Assembly (NCBI GenBank): GCA_946699065.1
Contig: CAMPDV010001519.1
Location: 43,717-107,716, forward strand
DNA: 64,000 nucleotides
Origin: Loxodes magnus
Taxonomy: Eukaryota; Ciliophora; Karyorelictea; Loxodida; Loxodidae
Direction: 5' to 3'
The first letter of the stretch is position 1, and each line of letters begins with the position of its first letter. Shown one piece after another: positions 48,190 through 58,999 of this stretch. Position numbers and translations under genes: made by a program. The notes under the pieces were generated by a model, which was given only the letters and a program-made list of their open reading frames with translations, searched no databases and was not told where the DNA came from.

Positions 48190-49020
48190 AATAGATTTCT
48201 AAGAACAACTAAATATTTTAAACTTGATTAAAGCAATTCTAAGTTAATTAATTTTGAAGCTAAACCTCTTAAAAATATTAAACTATTTAGATTTGTTTAC
48301 TATATGTTTACTAATATTCATTTTTATTTAAATATCATCCAGTTTCTTTATTAATTTTAATTTGACAACATTATTTTCTTATATTAAGATTTTATAAAGT
48401 TTATACTTATAAACCTATATTTCCTATTTAAAAATCATTTCTTTATTTATTTTTTTATTTTTGATTATGTCATGCAAAGACTTAAAAAGATATACAGATT
48501 TTTAGATGTTTAAAGCTAGAAAGTTATGAAGCAAATTAATTTTCTTATTCAAATAAAATAGATATGATAGTTAAACTTAATATAGTCCTCTTTAAGAGTG
48601 AAAATTAAAACTTAAAAGTAAAGCTTATAGCCTTTAATATTTTAAACTTTTTCTAGTAGATAAATACTAAAAATATTAAAATATTATTGTATATTGACTT
48701 AGGTTTTATATGAGAAATATTAGTACATTTCAGAAGCTACTTGAGAAGTTAGAAAATGTTTAATATTTTTGAAAGCTTAAATTAAATTTTGTTAAATTAT
48801 TTCATTTTCTATATTTTCTAATTTAGGTAAAATAAAAATTTTAAAATAATTAAAAGTAAAAAATAAATAATATTATTAGATATTTATGAGTTAAGCAGGT
48901 AGACAGAAACCAGAGTTAATTCCATGTTAAAAATAATTGAAAAACTATTAATAATTAATAGATCAAAAAAAATTGAAGCCTTAGAAAAATAATTAAGTCT
49001 TAACTTTAATTAATTAATTT
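48190..49020. other. AT-rich stretch, possible short coding tail only
   Basis: Mostly low-complexity AT. Near 48885-49015 two overlapping plus-strand frames look mildly protein-like (for example M-S-Q-A-G-R-Q-K-P-E-L-I-P-C), but no motif supports either, so no gene is called. Confidence 0.5.
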
Positions 49021-49025
49021 CAACT

Positions 49026-49310
49026 AAAAAAGTTTTATGACCGGAAACTCCTTTCTGATTGCACGACCTGACGCTCTCTTTTTATGGAATAACGGGGATA
49101 TCCTGTTTTGCTCCAAGCACAGCTGCTAGGGAGCTCCATCGCTATGAGCAGCCAGGCTTCAAGCCCCTACCAAAAGCGGATAATCTCAAAGACAGCGTTC
49201 CCTTCAGAAAATGACTCTGACCAGGGACTTTCTCAGCGACAGGAAAGGAACTTGTTCCTAGCCATAAAACCAGAAAGTGTTGTCACGAAGGTCATTCTCA
49301 GCTCCCACCA
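49026..49310 (-). ncRNA. Candidate Pol III structured RNA in a GC-rich island
   Basis: About 280 bp at roughly 50% GC, surrounded by DNA near 20-25% GC. On the minus strand it ends in TTTTTT (49031-49026), a Pol III terminator. Its ends can form two nested long-range helices: AUGACC with GGUCAU (49290-49295 with 49037-49042) and CUUUCUG with CAGAAAG (49271-49277 with 49051-49057). Local hairpins such as GGAACAAGUUCC are also present. Size, GC and termination suit SRP RNA, RNase P/MRP RNA or a similar RNA; GAGAAAGUCCC resembles the P4 strand of RNase MRP/P, but I could not complete the conserved core, so no identity is claimed. Reading the other strand as protein needs reassigned codons scattered throughout and gives no motif. 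Confidence 0.5.
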
Positions 49311-49329
49311 TCTTTTCAATTATAAGTCT

Positions 49330-51500
49330 TAACTTTAAATTAATAGATAAATATTTACTCAAAAGTAAACACATAAAAGAACTATTTAAAATTTTTTAAA
49401 GGATTATATCAATAAAAATTAGTAGTCATGAGCTTTAATAAATTGTATAATTTACTATTTATGAAAAGTGGTGAAATATAGTTAAAAAATCTCAAAGCAA
49501 ACTAATAATCAAAGTAAATAACTATTTTAATATCTCTCAAATTTTTGCCAAACTTGCATATTTTAAGTTTATAATAATCAACATTTTCAAAGTTCATTTT
49601 CACAAAAAATGTTTTAACTCATAATAATTAACATCTAATAAGTGAAGAATATTTCAATCTAATTTCAATCTAAATATTACTTATAGTTACTATTAATTTT
49701 GTCTTATTTCATAATATAAATTATTAAAGCGATATCTTTCTAGTATGAAGATAAAGCTTAAGAAATATAATTATATAAGCAGGTCTAAGTTTCTAGTAGG
49801 ATTATCAATTTTAATGCTAACAAGGAGATTTAATGAAGGTACTATTTTAATTTAGGATATTTTTTATAATTTTAAAATTTTAATAAAAGTAGATGAAGAA
49901 ACAAAAGTTTGGTATCTCTTTTAGAAGAAAATATTAAAGCTTTTAGAATTATTAATGCAAATTATCTTTTCTAAGTTAGATTTTTTTAATTAAATTATCA
50001 TTTTTTTAGTGAAATTATCATTAACTATCTCTAAAGATTCTATTTAATTTTAAATCAAAAATTTAAGCTTTTATTTTGTTTATTTGCAAATAAGGAAAAT
50101 TTTCCATTCAATTATAAAGACCAAATATATAAAGCATGAGATTTAAAATGTAGAATACTAGTAAAATTAAAAAAATATTTACCAAAAATCAAATTTCAAC
50201 TCAGTTTTACAACTACAAAGTCTTCTTAAATTCGTTATATTGATTATAAAAATGAAAAAATTTAGAAAAGTCTTAATCTTATGCTAAAAATAAATAAAAA
50301 CCTTAGGTTTTCATATCCATTTAGTGTTTTTTAATAATTGTATAAAAAATCTGAATAAATACTAGGAAAATTTAGTTTTAATAACGATTGTATCTAGTGC
50401 TATAATAATGATAATATAATTCTAAGAGTTATTAAGATATAAGTACTTAAATGTCTAATATCATTATAGTTATTTAATCTATTTTGATTAATGTTTAAGA
50501 ATAATAGTTATATTATATATGAAGTTAAAAAACTGGAAGTTTAATCTTTAGCTACTGTTCAATTTTTAAAATTTTGGTGAATTAATTTTGGAAATTTAAG
50601 TTACTTAAATGAACTAGGAAATTAGAACATTTTAAAGAAGGAAAAATTATTTAATACGTCTTACTAAGAGATAGTTCTGCAGCTTCGCATTAAAATTTAA
50701 TATATAAAAGCTAAGCTCTTAGATAGTTAGCTCTTGTTATAAAATTTCTATATTTGAGTGCTTTAAGAATTGATAAAATTTAGAACTATAAATTTAATTT
50801 TAATTCCATTTGCTCAGTAAAATAGCAAAAAAATCCAGATAAAATCAAAATTTCTAATTATCTTAATTTTAGTTTTATAAAGTACTAGCTAGATAGTCCT
50901 AATAAAGGATAAAGCTTATTAAATAACATTTTCTAATTTATCTGAAATTTACAAGGAATCAGAAAAAGAATTAGTTCATTAGCATCAAACAGAATATCTA
51001 GTACTTATATAGAATAAAGTAATTAGTTTTCTCCTTGTTTCTTAGATTTTTTTAAATAAAGTAAACATTTTCTAAAAAGAAAAAAAGTTTAAATCATAGA
51101 ATAAAAATAGATAGGAGATAATAAAATTGTGGCAACATATTAAGAAGCTAGATGCTTTAAACATATAATCATTAATTTTATTTCTGTTTCGCAAAAAAAA
51201 TTAAGCTTCAATTGAAGTATTTTCATATCTTCACTCTAACTATTATAATTTTTTAATTATCTCAAAATTGCAGATTATAAAGGTCTGAAAGGCCTTCAAA
51301 GGCATTAAAAAGTTATCTTCCCGAATATTTCTAAATGTATCTAGTGAAAGTTATTAGATTAAAATATCAAAATAGAATTTAAATAGAAACTAGATTATTT
51401 ATGCTTTTGAAATAAATAAAGTAGCCTATCCCTTAGCATTTTAATTTAGTAAAAGTTAAGAGTTCCTTTTATTTATTAATCTCATATTTTTTCATATTAT
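49330..51500. other. AT-rich intergenic stretch
   Basis: About 2.2 kb upstream of the C2H2 gene. Both strands were read for zinc-finger, kinase, knuckle and RNA motifs without success; no repeats shared with the rest of the window were noticed. Confidence 0.6.
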
Positions 51501-51507
51501 AATAAAA

Positions 51508-52368
51508 ATGTAAAAGAGTTATGCTTAAATAAGAAACTTTGAAAATTTTTCTGACTTGAATGATATTTTCTTTAAGTAAAAAACTAGGAAAGAGAATTTA
51601 ATTAGTTAGACATTAGATAATAGTTTAAGAAAGGTATAGAATAATATTCAGATTAAAACATATCAAACAAATTCTGCTGCTCCTATTAATATTAATGAAA
51701 TGGCCACCTAAAATATTCAAAATTAAGTGATGATCTAGCAATTTTGTCCTGAAAATTCGAATGGAAATTTCGAAGAAAAGGATGTCTTACCATTTAAAGA
51801 GAACATTCAGAGCATTAGTCATTATATACCTAAAGATACAGTAGAAAAATAAATGAGTTAGTAATAATTAAAAAAAGAAGAAAAATAAGAAGAGTTGACG
51901 CAAATTGCTCAAGATGTTTCTGATCTATATGAGATGTAAATAGAATTTTTCTGTGAGATTTGTTAAAAGTAATATAAGAATAAAAAAACTTATAACTCTC
52001 ATGTCTAAACTAAACACAATGAGACTAAACCATTTTAATGCAACATTTGTTAAAAAAGTTTCAAAAGACCAGATTATTTATAGAAGCACAAATAATCACA
52101 TAATGAAGACAAAGAAATTACTTGTAACGAGTGTGATCAAAAGTTCAAATCCAAGGTCACCCATGAAAAACATGTTAAAACAGTTCACGCAAAAATTGTA
52201 TGTGGAACTTGCAAATGCTGCAACAAAGGATTCACTCGTATGGATTATTTAAAGAAGCATTTGCAAAGAGGATAATAAAACTATAAATGTATACATCAAG
52301 GATGCGCAAAAAGATTTTCAAGTAAGCAATCGATGGAAAGACACAATGCAGCAAAGCACTAAGGTTGA
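51508..52368 (+). CDS. C2H2 zinc-finger protein, five fingers
   Basis: ATG 51508 to TGA 52366-52368, 286 codons, unbroken and with no internal TGA. Residues 1-145 are polar and Gln-rich; the Gln come largely from TAA/TAG. Fingers: C149/C152/H165/H170; C178/C181/H194/H198; C206/C209/H222/H227; C235/C238/H251 with no clear fourth ligand; C261/C266/H279/H284. Linkers such as T-K-P-F-Q-C are classic, and TAA/TAG fall inside linkers and helices (I-C-Q-K, D-Y-L-Q-K-H). A TAA two codons before the end reads as Gln 285. C2H2 arrays like this bind DNA, so a nuclear transcription-factor role is likely. This is the best evidence in the window that TGA also works as the stop. Confidence 0.93.
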
Positions 52369-53550
52369 CATCTAGATTTTTATTTTCGTACATAAAGACC
52401 CTTAAATATAAGCATATAATAAGTCTTATATTTAGTCTTAAATTATTAAAGTTTTATTTAAAAGAACCTAATTTTAATTAAGATAAAAAGTGTATTAGAG
52501 ATATAGAAGAGGACTTTCTATGAATCTTATGTTTATTAATTATATTCTCTTATTAAACTTCAAAAACGCTTATTTAAAATATTAAGCTAAACATATAACT
52601 AAGGATGGAAATAAAAAAATAGCAATATAAATCAAAAATTCCTCTCATAAATATAAATAAAAAGATGAAGATTCTTTATTTTTTAAGATAATAAATTTAT
52701 TAAATAATGCAATCTATAAAATCTTATTAATATATCTTAAACATTAAATAGCTTATCAGTAACAAAATTTTCTATGAAGGGAATTTAAAGCAAATCTAGA
52801 TCATATTACTATCTCTTTTCAAAATCAAATTAAAAGTTTATATTATAAAACTATAAATACTATCTAGATAAATTAAGTTTTTTGTTTATTATTTTTTAAA
52901 ATTTAGGTTAAGTTTTATATTAAAATGAATTTCATTTTCAACTAATTTTAAATATTCTTCCTTTGGAACATTTTGAAAATAAAAAATAAAATTTATTCTT
53001 TCTTTTGAATGAGTTGAAGAAATTTAATAGCAAAAAAGGAAAAAATGATGAGTTAGTCTTAGATAAAAGTTTTAATTATTTTAATAAAACGATGATTTGA
53101 TTGATTATAATAAAAGAAACTAAAGAACTTATATAAGATAATCAAGGAATTTTAGCAGGGTAACTTTCAGAATTCTTTTACTAGATATAACTTTTGAAAT
53201 ATTCAAGTAATTCTTATCTTCTTCTAAAAGCTTTAAGATTAGTAAATTATCTAAGAAAATAATTATTCATGCAAGGCTTTATTATAAAAAACTCAAATAA
53301 ATCAAATTTATATAGCTAAATATTTATAAGATACTAAAAGATTGCCTTTAGAAGATTCTTTTAATTAATCTAAAATCTTAATTTTTCAGATGATATTCTT
53401 AGATAAAATTTATTAATAATTTTTTTTATTTATAAATATTCCTCTCAATTTATTATATTTCTATAAATATAGAGAATCGGCTTATATATTATTTTAAAAT
53501 AAAAATATCATTGAATGCTTTTTTATTATTATATCATTTTTTTAAAATCG
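52369..53550. other. AT-rich region with weak coding-like frames
   Basis: Between about 52500 and 53430 several plus-strand frames look protein-like (for example L-I-L-N-I-L-P-L-E-H-F-E-N-K-K near 52940), but different frames score equally well over the same DNA and no motif decides. A possible AT-rich gene is not excluded; none is called. Confidence 0.4.
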
Positions 53551-53574
53551 CCATAGTTGTTTGAAGGTGTACAA

Positions 53575-53845
53575 CAAGGTCATCTTCATCAGAGGTTGGG
53601 GAAGTTAAGTACCCATAATCGACTTTATGTCTTCCTCTGCTTTGGTTTGGTCTCGAGACATAAGATTCTTAGACCTTCGACACTGGCTTGGCTTGGTTTA
53701 TTTTTAATTCTGGAACGAAAAAGAAATAATATTGCGAGCTTCATCAGAGGTGGGGAATTTAAGTACCCATAATTGACACATGTCGTCCTCTTCTTTGGTG
53801 ATGCAATGAGACACAATCCTGCCATGTCCTTGGACCTCCAACAAG
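53575..53845. repeat. Tandem pair of a GC-richer unit, about 155-160 bp
   Basis: Two copies of a unit beginning CTTCATCAGAGGT, then GGGGAA, TTAAGTACCCATAAT and a TC-rich tail with CTTTGGT. First copy from about 53581, second from about 53739. They are diverged in their second halves (TTAGACCTTCGAC versus CTTGGACCTCCAAC). The DNA is clearly GC-richer than the flanks. Either strand can be read as short peptides but nothing is recognised. It precedes hairpin copy D and may be the body of that repeat. Confidence 0.65.
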
Positions 53846-53871
53846 TAGAAAAGATTACGAGTATTCTTAAA

Positions 53872-53985
53872 TTATATCAGTATTAAACATTTTTATCAGT
53901 ACTGAATAATTATACCAGTATTGAACAAGGTCTACCAGTATCTGATAATTTTATCAGTAACAAACATTCTTGTCAGTATGAAACA
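53872..53985 (+). repeat. Short degenerate tandem repeat (TATCAGTA-type)
   Basis: About six imperfect units of roughly 17 bp, each with a core TA(T/C)CAGTA followed by T/C-TGA-A-A/T and an AT tail. It lies between the GC-richer tandem pair and hairpin D. Confidence 0.6.
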
Positions 53986-53993
53986 TTTTTTTT

Positions 53994-54044
53994 AAAGAGC
54001 TGCGCACCAACGAGAGTGCTACGCGCTCTATAATCAAATTTATT
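53994..54044 (+). repeat. Terminal hairpin repeat, copy D
   Basis: TAAAGAGCTGCGCACC, loop, GTGCTACGCGCTCTATAATC and then AAATTTATTTAT. AGAGC (53996-54000) pairs with GCTCT (54025-54029), and GC/GCAC pair with GTGC/GC with a small bulge. The trailing AAATTTATTTAT is shared with copy E, so the repeat unit extends beyond the stem. Confidence 0.8.
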
Positions 54045-54624
54045 TATCTATGAAAGAAAGAATAAATTAATAATTTTTAATCTAAAATAAGATTAATTAT
54101 GCTTAAAGATTTATTAATTAAATATCAATATTATATTTTTTATTTAAGGATTACTAATAAGTAGCTTAAGAAGATTGCTCGTATTTTATTTTAATTTATA
54201 AAATAAAAAATTGTCTAACTTAATAAATTTAAAACTAATTTTAGAAACTTAATTTTCTTAATTTTAGCTTTTTCATAATCAAACATTTATGTCCTATCTA
54301 ATTATTTGTTTATTTTATAACCTTCTTATAAAACTAATTTTAAAGAGTATAACGAAATTCTCAATTTAATTAACTTCATATATTTAAATTAATTGTTATA
54401 TATAACAAGTTAAAATAAGGCTTCCTTATATGAGATTCTATCTCTAGCTTACTCAAGCTGTATATTGGAGTAGAAGGTACTAGATATTCAAGTAATAACA
54501 TGGATGAACAAGTTTTTAGGCTAATTAAGCATAATTTGAAATAAAATCCACTGTTTTGGTGTTCGATTGAGTAAGTGGATATCTATTTAGCGAAAATTTT
54601 CTAAGTAAGGCAAGGAAATATAAA

Positions 54625-55690
54625 ATGGCTAGCTTCAAGAAGGGTTTTTTTACCACCTCCTCAGAACAAGAGAGAAAACCAGAAGCAAATATTCTCACTA
54701 CGTCTTCTTCAACTTAACGCTCTTCTTAATAAAAATAACCAGAACAACAAAATAAATTAGAAGAACTAATAAAAAATACTAAATCCTACAAATTTTAATA
54801 AAGCGGACTTCTTCCATCAAAGGACAAGCAGGAACTGAGACAAAAATTCAGAACAAAAAAGTTGACAAAGCTCTCAACGCCTCCATTGAAAACTGAAAAA
54901 GAGACCACTCAACTGAATCTATAAAAATAATAACGAAGAAATAAAAAATAAACGAAGAAGGTAAAGTACGATAATTTAATATAGATCCTATTATCTTTGA
55001 TTTAGACAACATTGAAATAGAACAAATGAACTCTGAATAGATGAAACAGCTGATTCATCTACTTATTAGAAACATAAAAAAACTCGAAGAGGAATTAAAA
55101 CTCCCAGAAGGAAGAGATGTTTACAATAAGTCAGGATCTGATAAATCATGAAGATGATGACGAAGTCCATATGGTAGACCGAAGAGCTAAAGTCGGAGTC
55201 TATGAGTCAATTTAAAATTTAGAGAATGATATCTGAGTAATGCAAGAGCAAGACGAGAAAAATTGAGTAAAATTAGATTCCAGACTTTATTTAATAGAAG
55301 AAAACCTGTAGAAGCCTTCTTAAGGAATTCCAATGGAAATAGAGAAACAAGAAAAGATATTTCCTAGATCAAGGAAAAGATGTTACATTTACAACAGCAC
55401 TTGACATCTATGGCGAAAATGTCCCCAATAGAAAAGAATAAGAATGAATATTTGGAGTAATATTAACTATTAGCAACTGAAATGGCGAGTGATGGAATTC
55501 TTCCCATCGGGAAATGGGAAAATCTGGAAAAAAAATTCTTAACTCAGACTATTAAAAAGAGAGAAGTCCAGAAAAAAGAGCACAAGGAACGAACATGCAG
55601 GAAAAGAGATTTTATAAATTTAAAACTTCAAATAAGCCGGAAGGCGAACAGTTATTTTAATTATTTAATGATTTAAAGTAGGGCAAGGAT
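54625..55690 (+). pseudogene. ORF1-family copy III
   Basis: ATG 54625 gives M-A-S-F-K-K-G-F-F-T-T-S, followed by Q-E-R-K-P-E-A and an S/Q-rich part as in copy II. A change of frame lies before about 55000, after which I-E-I-E-Q-M-N-S-E-Q-M-K-Q-L-I is the leucine-repeat part. Then D-I-W-V-M-Q-E-Q-D-E-K-N-W-V-K-L-D with both Trp as TGA, and a knuckle C-Y-I-Y-N-S-T-W-H-L-W-R-K-C at 55381 (second Cys mutated). A further frame change leads to I-G-K-W-E-N-L-E near 55500 and a basic tail. Frameshifts and the lost Cys make it a probable pseudogene, though the start is intact. Confidence 0.65.
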
Positions 55691-55699
55691 AGAACTTTG

Positions 55700-56825
55700 G
55701 AAATACCTCTTATATTAATCTGGATGAAAAAATGGTAGTTAATGAAAAGGTGTAAAACTAAACACGATTAGAGACTTCTAGTATATAAAAGAAGCAATTA
55801 AATAAAGAAATAAAATATCCATTCTTTACTAAAATATTAAAAATGAAGATCGAAGCTTAGTTAATTTACGATTGTGAGATAAAAAGAAAACGTTAAAAAA
55901 AAACTTTTTATGACTAATCTAAAATTGGCTTTACTAGTTCTTATGAAAGAAGAATAATTAAGAAATCGAAAATATGAACTTGCATTCTCAGATTTAATCT
56001 GGTTCAAGTTTTTTTTAATATTTTAAAATATGCAAAACATTGAAGATCCCATTAAAGGAGGACTCGTTTTAATTTATTATTGAAATAATAAAAAGATTTA
56101 TTTTAGTATTTCCTAATAGACATTTTCTTTAAGAAATTGATAAATTATATTTACTATTTTATTTAAAAAGACAACTTGCAGTAAAGAACAAAGAGATTAA
56201 GAAGACATTCAAAATCGAAAAAAAATGAAAATCTTAGTACAAAAATTAAAAATTTTCAAGAGAAAGAAAAGATTAGATAAAAAATTAGATAAATCTTCTT
56301 TGCAAATCTTTTGTGAGAACTATATTAAATTATATAGAAGAGAGCATTTTAAATATGGAATTACAATAAATAGTGATAGTTGCAAACGAAAAGGACGAAT
56401 GTTTAATTTTGGAGATTCATGAAGAAAATAATATTTTAAATATCTTTTGCATGAACGTATTATTTCAGAAAAAGTAAAAAAATGTGAAACTTTTATATTT
56501 AAACTTTAAAAAAGAAAACCTATTGATGTATGAAACCACTTTAAACAACTATTATCACTTATAATTATTTTTTTTATAAAATTTTGTAAATTCTCGAAAA
56601 TTACAAATATTTCTTCGTTATTTATTTAATTTTTTAATATATATTATTAAAATTGATAGAGTTTTATAATATCAAATTAGGTTTATAAACTATATAAATT
56701 TTAGTTTATAGATAATATATTTAATTATCATAAAGAAATTTAGAAATCTTCAGTAAATAAAGAAAACAATTAAGTTTTATAATTGATAAATTTATTTTAT
56801 TACATATAACTAAATAAATAAATAA
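55700..56825. other. AT-rich region, one short basic frame
   Basis: Mostly AT-rich. From ATG 56225 a Lys/Arg-rich frame of 65 codons to TGA 56420 (M-K-I-L-V-Q-K-L-K-I-F-K-R-K-K-R) is visible, extending upstream without TGA. It could be the downstream part of the ORF1 copy III element; not enough to call a gene. Confidence 0.4.
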
Positions 56826-56870
56826 ATTTGATTATAGAGCGCGTAGCACCTCGTTGGTACGCAGCTCTTT
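56820..56870 (-). repeat. Terminal hairpin repeat, copy E
   Basis: Minus orientation. AGAGC-GCGTA (56836-56845) pairs with TACGC-A-GCTCT (56858-56868), the best stem of the five copies. It begins 8 bp past the stop codon of the RING-kelch gene and shares the outer ATAAATTTGATTATAG with copy D. Confidence 0.8.
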
Positions 56871-56877
56871 ACATATC

Positions 56878-58683
56878 TCAATATATGTCAGTTTCTTCAA
56901 GTAAACCTTCAGGTAATAGAAATTCTTCTCTTATTAGTTCCATATCTTCATCATTTTCTTCTTCATTATCTCTTGTTCTGCTGTCTTCTATCTATCTACG
57001 TTTTATTGATTCTTTATTACAAGCGTCCATTATTTTTTCTTACATACTTTGCTAATTTTCGTTTCTAATTATTTTCTTCTTGATCAAGTTTTTATACACT
57101 CATAAAATTTATCCATTCCCTGTTCTATAATATTTTCCTATTTCTTTTTTTTGATTCAATTTTCTTTTCTATATATAATAAAAAATCTTATATAAGTTTA
57201 TAATTTTATTTTTAGTAGCTTTTCTCTCATTCAATCTTCTACCAAAATCCATTGCTCAGTGTATATTAAAATAAGTCTGTATCAAAGTCAAACTAATATA
57301 CTTGCTTTTTATTTCTATTTGCAAAGTAAAACAATTTTAATTTCCTTAAAATGATTATCCATGCTTTATGATCTATTTTCTAAGTTTTTCGTATAAATTA
57401 ATCCAGAATTTTTACTTTGTAAAAAGCAAGAATCGCAAGAATATTATTTGATAATTGACTTTTAAGAAGCAATCATTTGTTATTTATTAAATCATACATT
57501 TAAATTTTTTTTTATGAGTCGAAGCCTCCAATCACGAATATTTCGTTTAATAATCAATAAAGGCTCCAAAATATGATGCTGGATATATTATATTTTAAAT
57601 TTATTTAAATGTTTGACTATTTTTATCAAAAACTTCACATTAATTAACGTAATCTGAGTAATATCCAGAAATTATAAAAATATTCTACAAGTGATTGCAA
57701 ATAGTTCCATGATTATATCTACTAAACTTCATTTAAAAGTATCCTTATTTTTATTTTTAGTTATTTAAAAAACTAAACATTTGCCATTTTACTCACTTCC
57801 AGATATTAATAAAACTTATTCTTCTATTTGCTCTATTTAAGTATTATCGAATCTTGTCTTTAAAATATCAGTTTAAAATGTTTTAATTTAAGTTTTTCTA
57901 AATTATAATCTTTCCTGGTTTTAGTGTAGCTTTTTATATATGATGGATTTTAAATTCCTTAATATCTACTTTTTTATTAGTTTTCCACTATTTTATTCTG
58001 TCTACTATTTTACAATTAAGCTTCTTGTAAGATGTTTTAATTTGCTGATTATTTTTATTCTTATAAGCTTTACAAAAATATCTTAAAATTTTGCTTGAAA
58101 AATTCTAAAAAATACTCTAATTTTTATATTTACTAGACTCCATAAAGCTCCACTTTCTCATAGAATTTTCAGTTAATTTCTTGCTCTTTACTGTCTTCAA
58201 ATTCGATTATATCTTTCTCTTCTATAAATATTCTAAATACAATTTAAAGTATCTAATTTATTAGCTGGCTTTATCTTAAGAACTTAATAGCTTTTAAGAA
58301 GCAGAATCCTTAAATAGAGTTTAGTACATCAAACTAACAGCACTCCAAATGAAGTAGGCTCGAAGTTTATTAATCTTCTGAAGAATTTGTTTATTTTTTT
58401 CGTGCTGCATTTAAAGTTTCTGATATGTATCTTTTATTGCTTCCTTCTAATTTTATTGATTAATCTAGTCCTCAACTATTTATTTATCCTGCTATAAATT
58501 TATTGGGTGTATATTGGAGATTTACTTACAATTGGAGAAGGAACAAATAATTTATTAATTTGTTTCATATTAGTTATAAATACAGCTTTAGCATAGAGTA
58601 TGAGAGCATGGGAATTTTAGAGGAATGTGTCTAAGAGCATCGAATGGATACTAGCAAGATGCACACTCCTGCCTTAGTGACAT
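56878..58683 (-). CDS. RING / coiled-coil / kelch-type protein
   Basis: ATG 58683 to TGA 56878-56880, 601 codons plus stop; all landmarks are in one frame. RING-type finger with the same eight ligands and spacing as the deubiquitinase gene (C7, C10, C26, H28, C31, C34, C47, C52). The coiled coil (E-A-I-K-D-T-Y-Q-K-L-Q-M-Q-H) also aligns, up to about residue 210. After that the proteins differ: here a kelch-like blade follows at about 334-355 (N-I-F-I-I-S-G-Y-Y-S-D then C-E-V-F-D-K-N), and a very acidic tail D-N-E-E-E-N-D-E-D ending E-E-T-D-I-Y before TGA. In-frame TGA at codons 272, 297 and 384, among others, read as Trp. A RING plus kelch protein would suit a ubiquitin ligase with a substrate-binding propeller; this is inference. 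Blades after the first are weak, so the kelch part may be partly decayed. Confidence 0.7.
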
Positions 58684-58999
58684 TTTAATATTAGGATAGT
58701 AGGATGCTAGAATAAATATGATTTATATAATTTAGAAATACGTGGATTTTGGTGAACTTATGCTAGCTATTTTATTTTAAAATTATATTATAAATAATTA
58801 ATTAATCTTTGGATTCTTTTTCTAGATATAAATCCCAGAGTTAAAATTCCTTTTTTGTAATTCCTAAAAAGAAAAAAAAATCCTTATTCATATTTGCCTA
58901 CATTCCTTTATTTTATTTAATATAAGGTTAAATTGTTAAATTAAAAAGACTTAAGTGTTTTCCTACTATTAGCAGCTTTATTGAAGTTTATTTTTTATA

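Noticed and set aside
49108-49332. GC-rich island as a protein gene
   Set aside because: No motif, needs an internal start, and the island is better explained by a structured RNA with a T6 terminator on the other strand.
51953-52252. Plus-strand frame of 99 codons inside the zinc-finger gene
   Set aside because: Offset frame of the C2H2 gene; the real frame has correctly spaced Cys and His ligands for five fingers.
52400-53430. A large plus-strand gene after the C2H2 gene
   Set aside because: Several frames over the same DNA look equally plausible under a code with almost no stops; no motif or copy decides between them.
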